Source: Haberlea rhodopensis
Taxonomy: Eukaryota; Streptophyta; Magnoliopsida; Lamiales; Gesneriaceae
Direction: 5' to 3'
DNA length: 64,000 nucleotides
Assembly: GCA_907163345.1 (NCBI GenBank)
Contig: CAJQUN010000056.1
Span: 1,488,001 to 1,552,000 of the forward strand
The notes below the pieces were generated by a model, which was not told the DNA's origin, ran no database searches, and saw only the letters and a program-made list of their open reading frames with translations. A program made the position numbers and the translations under genes. Shown here one piece after another: positions 57,468 through 64,000 of this stretch; position 1 is the first letter of the stretch; the number at the start of each line of letters is the position of its first letter.

Positions 57468-59063
57468 AACACCCCCATACTTAATCTTTACTCGACCTCG
57501 AGTAAATCAGACAAAACTAAAATCTTTTTGCTTGGCTCATAGCATCAAAACAAACTAACTTGTCCTCACTTTTACGCCTCAACAATTATAAACATGCATA
57601 GTAATGAAAGGCGGTGAAAAATTAACAGTGGAACAATTTCAATCCCTAAACATTTCGTGCCCAACAAAGCAGTGAACGTGTGTGTGTGGTCATGAACAAG
57701 TGTCATGTACAAATTATAGATCCAACAGATGTAAACTCACAATAGTTCAAGTCATACACTAACACAAGTATAAGCTCACTTGCACACTCTTCTCCACTAT
57801 CTTAGCCACTTTGCAAACATAAATCAAGTAGGTCTTTATTAGCTTGTAGTGTGGCCTAGGTATTGGCTTATGAAAGAAAGGTAAGGATATATCAAGGAAG
57901 AGAGTATGATGATATGCCCACTAAAAGCTTCTCTTCTTGCTTGAATTTTTCAACTTTTGTTTCAACATTTTTCTTCTTTTGTGCCTTGGCTCCCCTTGGA
58001 GTCATATTTTTATATATTTCCTCAAGGCATTCCTTTTCTTTCATGTATTTCATTCTTTTGACAATAAAGTTCACAAATATACTTCAATGATTCCCAAGTG
58101 CATTTGAATGAAATACATCATACTCCCTTAAAAGGTATGGATTGAAATCATATTTAGGCAAAAAGGGTAGGATGATAAGCTAGTCAAGGAATGTTGAATG
58201 GGGGTCTTTAGTATGCTTAGCATACTACCATTCTTTTACATTAAGGCTCAAAAAGGGTTCTAGTGATTGATTTTCTTTACATGGTAGGCTTGAAAGGCTC
58301 AAACACATCAAAGATTGCCTATATCACTTTCATGTTTGCAAGTAGTCTAGACATACGCCTCAAAGAGCATGTAGTTAAGTTCTAGCATGTATTAGAGACT
58401 TCTTAAGACTATCACAAAGTTCACACAATCTTCACTAAGCTATGCACACTTCACAAGTCATGACAATAATGTGCTCAAAATATTCAACTACTATGTTAAA
58501 GTACACTTTGCATTAGAGTTCAAAGTGTTCCAAGGTTAACAATTCACCTATGTTCAAAAACATGCATGCCATTAATTAGGTTTCATCATGGGCTAGTGAT
58601 TCTAAGCATGTGTTCATTACTAACTATGAGCTCAAAATTTTCAAATTTTTCGATTTTTTTTGTATTTTGTAATAGAAAAGCAATGACACACACTAATCCC
58701 TCCCCCATACTTAAATCTTACATTGTCCCCAATGTAAGGCAAAAATACAAGAAAAGAGAATCTAACTACTAAAGCAAAAAAAAAAAAAAAAAAAAAAAAG
58801 GGAGAAAGGAAACTAACTCCCCTTGGGTTGCCTCCCAAGCAGCGCCTCTGTTTAACGTCGGTGGCCCGACGCCAGTTCTCTCGCTTAAGGCGATGCCTAT
58901 TCGCCTTGCACCTCTTGGAGGGTTTTTGTCTTTTCACTATGTCGCCTTCCTCCAAAGAAGTCAGTTGAGGTCGATCAAGATCTACCTCATAGCATCCTTT
59001 AACTTGTTGTCCCCTATGCTCGCCTTTGGGAATCTCATTCTGGTGAGATTCCTTGTTATCCAC
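57468..59063 (-). other. 3' non-coding part of the gag-only element
   Basis: Mostly non-coding. It shares with the nested Athila 3' region the words TTTGAGCCTTTC, AGCCTACC and a 38-nt hairpin (58196-58233). A purine/A run of about 25 bases is at 58775-58799. A frame at 59063-58800 in phase with gag, after its stop, reads LDRPQLTSLEEGDIV, CLGGNPRG and may be worn coding sequence. Confidence 0.65.
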
Positions 59064-59819
59064 CTAGATCTCTATTTGTTGTTCAGGTATTGATGGCCTC
59101 AGTATCATCGTTGCTGGAGTTTCTACCTCTTTGCCACTGTCCAATGTGATGTTGTCTTCGAAAAAATAGTCCCAAGGATCCAGTTCATCACAGTACTCTT
59201 CCGCCGACTCCTCTGTCACAGCACATGATTCATCTAAGTATTCAACATAGCTCTTAATGGGAAACATACCTTGCGGAGTTGTAGGATGTACAAACTCCTT
59301 TTCTTCTATTGGCACATGTGTCTCCTCTTCTAGCTCGGGTGGCATCAGTACCACCTTCTCCATAGTCTCCTCTTCTTCATCACTCCATGATTCGAATGCA
59401 ATCATGGTCTCCTTTTGTGCTGCTATCCGATCGGCCGATCTTATTAGTTGCTCCATTTGGTTACCCAAATTCTGAGTGCTAGCCCTGAATTCCTGTTGAA
59501 ATTGCAAAGTACTATCATTAAGTCTTGAAACAAGATCCTCTAAAGACTCACCAGGGGTATGATATTGAGGTTGTTGTGGCCATGGCGGGTATTGCGGTAT
59601 GTATGGCGGTAGGTTGGATTGCATGTAGGGTGGAGGTGGGCTCATCCATTGATTGTCATAGTTGAGATTGGGATGATCACTCCAACTTGAGTTGTATGCA
59701 CTTTGTCCAATCCCTACGCCAAGTTGTTGCACAAGATACTCCAACTCGTCTAAGCTACTATACTCCGTCATGGCAAGATTCGATTTTTCATAAATCCACC
59801 TACAAGCACGAACAAACAA
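59064..59819 (-). CDS. Gag-related protein of the non-autonomous Athila-type element
   Basis: 251 residues if started at 59819; MTEYSSLDELEYL (59771) may be the true start. Seen: YNSSWSDHPNLNYDNQ, which resembles the YNPGWRNHPNF region near the C-terminus of Athila Gag, then a Pro/Tyr/Gln-rich stretch (PPPPYMQSNLPPYIPQYPPW). A coiled-coil-like helix (LEDLVSRLNDSTLQFQQEF, LGNQMEQLIRSADRI) and a very acidic tail (EEEETMEKV, EEYCDELDPWDYFFED) follow. No capsid core, zinc knuckle, protease or polymerase is present. The protein might be carried for packaging help or be a relic. A splice-like CTTGTAG/GTGG lies just upstream near 59800. Confidence 0.6.
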   Translation of the reverse strand: MFVRACRWIYEKSNLAMTEYSSLDELEYLVQQLGVGIGQSAYNSSWSDHPNLNYDNQWMSPPPPYMQSNLPPYIPQYPPWPQQPQYHTPGESLEDLVSRLNDSTLQFQQEFRASTQNLGNQMEQLIRSADRIAAQKETMIAFESWSDEEEETMEKVVLMPPELEEETHVPIEEKEFVHPTTPQGMFPIKSYVEYLDESCAVTEESAEEYCDELDPWDYFFEDNITLDSGKEVETPATMILRPSIPEQQIEI

Positions 59820-59916
59820 GAGTAGCGGTGGGGGAAAAGAAAGGGAAAGAAAAAAAATAAACAGAAAATATTAACACAAAAATATACAACGCCTCCCCGG
59901 CAACGACGCCAAAATT

Positions 59917-61416
59917 TGGTAGTGCGCTTATCGTGTACGCCCAAATTAACCCCACTCAATCCTCAAGATTGATAGCAATAATGTAGTAGCGTGAGTAGGG
60001 ATCGATCCCACGAGGAGGTGTGAATCTTTGTGTTAATGAAAATCAAAACAAAAGAATAATAAAGGATGGGGTTGTTAGGTTGAATTATACTAATTAAAAT
60101 TAAAACTAAAGATTAACTAATGAAAGCGATTCTTGGTATCGGTCGACTCTACCTTGGATATTATCATCTATTTCATCGATTCACAAAAGACTCAATTTTA
60201 CTTGAATATTCATCAATTGGAAATCTAATTCCTCCCTCACCTTATTCATAGTCAATTAGTCCAAGCGTTCTAATTTAACTTTCACCAATCAATCAATCTC
60301 TATATGCATATTCAAGATTAAAATCATGACATCATTCAAAACTAGTGAGCGATGAATCTAAACAACATAAACACAAGCGGTTTATATAATTTAGTCAATG
60401 GTTTTCTCTAAGAATTTAATAACACCAACAGCAGGCAATTATCGATCTTAGTTGCTTCTTCAATTAGATTACTCAAACAATCTCTTATTTGATATCCAAT
60501 TAGCAATAGATTATATGCAAGTTACTAGGTTGTCAATCCAATAAACAAACATCAATCATATCAACAAAATCAGAAAAACAATTAATTCAATAAAATCGAT
60601 AAACAAAAGCGTATGAATCTCCCCAAGATAAATAAATCCAAGGTTTTGTCTTCCTCAACCAAGAATTAAGACTAGCTACACATAATTAAAACAAAACTAT
60701 AAATAAAAACAAGGGAAAGAAAACTAATCCGATCTCCGCTCGTCGAGGTGTCAATCCCGCATTCGCTTCGATCTTCGTAAACGTTCTTCAACAAAATTGA
60801 AAAGAAAATATAAACTAGTCTAAAATTATTCTACCCTAACTATCTAGATGTTTAAAGGTCTGATTTTCGTGCATATATGTATATGAAGGCTGATGGAGTA
60901 GGTTCGAATCCATGTGGGAAGGAAAGAAATCAAGTTTTTACGCTTTCCAAAAGTCTTCTGGCGTAAATACGCGTAGAATGGCGTAGCTACGCCTACAGAT
61001 GCCGTAGCGTTGGCGTAAATACGCCTAATAATGGCGTAATTACGCCTGTCATCAATTTTTCTGGCGAGTTTCGTATTTTGGCCGTAATTTTCTCGTCCAA
61101 ACTCCGAATTCGATGAATCAGCTGTCCACGCGAAGATAACTCAAAGTTCTACAACTTGTCTATGGACCACATTTCCAAAACATGGCTCGAACATATAGAA
61201 ATTTGAGGAGAAAGGAGCAACATGTGTCTTGGATTCTGGTTTTTTCCTCTTTTCTTCAACTTTATTGATTCTTTCATCATTTTAGCTTGATTTCTTCACC
61301 TTCCCTACATTTACACAAATATACGATTAGGTAGCATATGTATCAATTTATCCATCAAAATATACCAAATCGTAGACAATTAAGCGCAATAGATGTGTCT
61401 ATTTCTAGTCACATCA
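59917..61416 (-). repeat. 5' LTR of the gag-only Athila-type element
   Basis: 1500 bases; it ends at the copia junction with ATAGT, the first five bases of the repeated 75-bp segment. Palindromes at 60960-61047. Confidence 0.93.
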
Positions 61417-62690
61417 ATAGTCAATACCCTCTCTTTGAGTAAAACCTTTTGCAACTAGCCTAGCTTTATATCTAACAGAATCAGCTTCATTCTTTACCTT
61501 AAATAACCATTTGCAATCTACCAAAGAGCAATTAACAGGTTTAGGTACAAGAGTACATGTATGATTCACAACTAAAGAATGCATTTCATCTTTCATGGCA
61601 CTAAGCCAATACACAGCATTTTTAGATTTCAAAGCTTCATTATAGGTCTTAGGCTCACAATTATCAGTTGACTCAAACATATTGAAAACATGCAATGTGA
61701 GGTGAAAATCATTAAACCTAGCAGGTTGTTTCACATTTCTTTTAACCCTATCCCTAGTCAACTTATAATCATGCAGATCTTCATGTTCATTAGCAACCAA
61801 TTCATTATGCACATGTTCGTCAACATTTTCATGCAAATTTGGTTCATAAACAGGCAAGTTCTCATGATCCATATCAGGGAGCACATTGTTTTCAATAACT
61901 GGGGTAACAATAGGCAAAGACTCCACATTGCTCGGTGTAGTCTCAGACTCACAAACAGATTCAGGCAAAGATGGAAGCAAGCAAGGCATTTCAGATTCAT
62001 TAAAAATGACATCCCTACTTATAATAGTTTTGAAACCAGGTTCACATCTTAACCAAAGCCTATATCCTTTCACACCCTCAGGATAACCAAGAAAGACGCA
62101 CTTAACTGACCTAGGTTCAAGTTTGTCTCCTTTCCTATGCACAAAAGCAGAACAACCAAACACTTTAAGATTTGAAAAATCTAATTTCTTACCAAAAAAA
62201 ACACTTTCGGGACACTTACCATTCAAAGGCACGGAAGGGGATCTATTTATCAAATAAGAAGCTGTCACGACAGCTTCGCCCCAGAACTTCTTTGAGAGTC
62301 CAGAAGATACAAGCATACTTCTAACTCTCTCGAGTAAAGTTCTGTTCATCCTCTCAGCAACACCATTCTGCTGGGGAGTATAGGGGACAGTCTTGTGTCT
62401 CAGAATCCCTGATTCACTGCACAAGTCATCAAACAAGATATTGCAGAATTCCATTCCATTATCTGTCCTAAGTCGTTTAATCTTTTTTCCAGTTTGGTTT
62501 TCAATCAAAATCTTCAAGTTTTTAAATTTATCAAAAACATCAGATTTATTTTTCATTAGAAAAATCCATACTTTTCTAGAGTAATCATCAATGATAGACA
62601 AAAAATACCTATTACACCTTGAGTTGGGACGGGTGAAGGTCCCCAAACATCAGCATGCAGGTATTCAAGTATATCAGAACATTTAGTCAC
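61417..62690 (-). pseudogene. Copia integrase and start of reverse transcriptase
   Basis: Frame 62646-61414 encodes the integrase core: IIDDYSRKVWIFLM, the second Asp in LRTDNGMEF and the Glu in GVAERMNRTLLERVR, then HRKGDKLEPRS, FLGYPEG and a long linker. The RT start follows (WLSAMKDEMHSL, VDCKWLFKVK) and runs into the insertion at GIDY. The first catalytic Asp (LHADVWGP) lies just upstream in a different frame, so a frameshift falls near 62635. In an intact element this part inserts the cDNA into chromosomes. Confidence 0.88.
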
Positions 62691-63555
62691 ATTGGGGGAA
62701 GGGGAGATAGGAAATTTAACTCTTTGTTTTGCCTAAAACACAGGAATCACAAAAAGTCATGCAAGACAATTTATCCCTACCAAAACAACCATCTTTATGT
62801 AAAATCTCTAATCCTTTAGAACTCATATGAACTAACCTTTTATGCCATAAATCAGTTAAATCATCTGACACAGAATTAGCACAGATTTTACCATAATCAG
62901 AGACTGTTTTCCAAACATACAAATTCATTCTTTTCTCAGCCTTAAAAGCTACCAAAGACCCCCGCATAATTTTCATGCAACCATTTCCCCATTTACCCTC
63001 ATAACCATCAGACTCTAAAGCTGCACAAGACATCAAGTTATTGCACAAAGCAGGAACATGTCTAACATCTTTCAAAGTCACAGAATAACCAAATTCAAAT
63101 TTCAGACAAATATTACCAATACCAGAAACTTTACACAATTTCTCATTGGCCATAGAAACAGAAGCATGCTCAATTTCTCTGTAGCTAGAAAACAAATTTT
63201 TAAGTGGTGTCATGTGATAAGTGCAACCTGAGTCAATAAGCCATTCATTTTCACACACAGGTAATGAAAGCACAGAGTTCACAGAGTCACATAATTCAGT
63301 CACCATAAAAATATCCCCTATGTTTTCCCCAGAGGTAGAAGCATTGTTCGCTTGTTCATTTGTCTGATTCCCATTTCTATTCTGATTCTTCTTTTTAGGG
63401 CAATATTTTATGAAATGATTTGGGTCCCCACAATTGTAACATTTCTTTTTACTAGGCCTAGATTTTGATCTAGCCCTACTTTTTCCTCTTTTATCACTTT
63501 TCTGATATTGGTTATTGTTATTATGCCTATGTTGTGATCTACCACGAACATGCAT
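62690..63555 (-). pseudogene. Copia nucleocapsid, protease and pre-integrase
   Basis: From 63555: a basic RNA-binding head (GRSQHRHNNNNQYQKSDKRG), a zinc knuckle CYNCGDPNHFIKYC, the aspartic protease with WLIDSGCTYHM (catalytic D-S-G), and the pre-integrase zinc domain (LWHKRLVHMS, CDSCVLGK). The frame stops after GKTKS at 62716; shifting one base restores the run into HADVWGP. The frame starts just after the upstream gag frame, separated by a stop/frameshift near 63570. Confidence 0.88.
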
Positions 63556-63577
63556 AACTTTACCAGAGGATTGTCTA

Positions 63578-64000
63578 TTACCTTTTGTTAACTTTTATAT
63601 CCAATTCCTTGCTTTTTAGGCCGTTCATTACAGTATCCAATGTAATAGAATCTCTACCGTACTTAATGACGGATTTTACATCACTATAATTTTCAGGAAT
63701 AGCATTTAAAAGAACAATAGGTGAATAGTCGTCAATGTTCTTATCTCCTGTCAATTTAATATCTTGAATTAACTTAGTAAACACATCCAAAGTTTCATCT
63801 ACGTCTTTGTTCAAGTCTAGCTTGAATCTGAAAAAATTTTCTAACAAGAAAAGTTTATTTGGCAAAGATTTTTCAGTAAACATTTCTTCCAATTTTTCCC
63901 AAAGTTCTTTTGCAGATGATAGTTTACCACATTTCCTGAGCACAGAGTCAGATAAGTTCAAGATAATAGAAGAGTAAGCATATTCGTCATCTTCAAGTTT
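63578..64000 (-). pseudogene. Copia gag (UBN2-type), 5' end outside the window
   Basis: The segment LSSAKELWEKLEEMFTEK, NKLFLLENFFRFKLDL and DVDETLDVFTKLIQDIKLTG is typical of the copia gag-polypeptide domain. It continues past the right edge. The stop after VNKR (63578) breaks the link to the nucleocapsid. Confidence 0.85.

Larger units (their letters stand above)
55804..61416 (-). mobile_element. Gag-only Athila-type element (partial tandem) inserted in copia RT
   Basis: LTRs are at 59917-61416 (5') and 55966-57467 (3'), each running TGATGTGACTAG...GCGCACTACCA on the minus strand and differing by about 1%. A tRNA-Asp-type primer word (TGGCGTCGTTGCCGGGGA) follows the 5' LTR and a GTATGGGGGTG tract precedes the 3' LTR. 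The internal region (57468-59916) has one gag-related frame and no pol. Beyond the 3' LTR a second copy of the primer site and leader (55804-55965, with a deletion of about 120 bases) joins copia sequence. The structure is thus a truncated tandem, leader-LTR-internal-LTR. Confidence 0.87.
53474..64000 (-). mobile_element. Ty1/copia retrotransposon, runs off the right edge, split by an insertion
   Basis: Reading leftward: gag, protease, integrase, the start of RT, a 5.6-kb insertion at 55804-61416, the remainder of RT and RNase H, then a 3' LTR. The domain order (integrase before RT) is that of Ty1/copia. The 5' LTR is outside the window. Several frameshifts and stops make it inactive. Confidence 0.9.

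Noticed and set aside
61417..61491. The 75-bp duplication as a normal target-site duplication
   Set aside because: LTR retrotransposons in this window give 5-bp duplications, and the extra internal sequence on the left cannot arise from simple insertion.

Overview
The window is nuclear DNA of a flowering plant, probably a eudicot. The evidence is spliced plant-type genes (a NINJA/AFP repressor, an SBP-box factor, a mitochondrial HPPK-DHPS and an organellar RimP-like protein) set in AT-rich DNA full of nested plant transposons. No tRNA, rRNA or CRISPR was found. All splice sites, element ends and target-site duplications were read by eye.

Layout. 0.6-2.3 kb: AFP-type NINJA gene (minus). 2.7-5.8 kb: decayed hAT transposon. 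7.1-25.1 kb: Tat-lineage Ty3/gypsy element (minus) with 641/642-bp LTRs and TATAT target-site duplication (TSD). It carries an antisense, TATA-preceded, three-exon extra gene and a roughly 245-bp tandem array. A 9.36-kb Athila-type element sits inside its RNase H codons (14484-23843, TSD AGTAT). 25.1-31.9 kb: AT-rich intergenic DNA with small inverted-repeat elements and a solo LTR. 31.9-33.8 kb: RimP-like gene (plus). 35.4-37.5 kb: folate enzyme HPPK-DHPS (plus). 37.9-47.6 kb: a Mutator-like element (MULE) bounded by a perfect 9-bp TSD (TATAATAAT). 48.9-50.7 kb: SPL gene (minus) with a miR156-type site. 52.4-53.2 kb: a SINE with 8-bp TSD and a TRIM-like miniature LTR element. 53.5-64.0 kb: Ty1/copia element (minus, running off the right edge), broken in its reverse transcriptase by a gag-only Athila-type element and flanked there by a 75-bp duplication of copia sequence.

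Most unusual. The MULE has two convergent genes, a ULP1-like protease and a SWIM-containing transposase, both broken. About 30-40 copies of a short palindrome (arms CGGTGCATGT / ACATGCACCG) lie in its long introns, in the space between the genes, and in decayed form inside transposase codons. I saw none outside the element. Centres differ between copies but often stay self-complementary. The two Athila-type elements carry different palindrome clusters at a similar LTR position, and share a 38-nt 3' hairpin with a compensatory base-pair change.

Host genes likely to be active are AFP, RimP-like, HPPK-DHPS and SPL; each has an uninterrupted frame across consensus splice sites. Almost every transposon gene has a stop, frameshift or deletion. 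By hand comparison the outer Tat LTRs differ by about 2-2.5% and the nested Athila LTRs by about 1%, which agrees with the nesting order.
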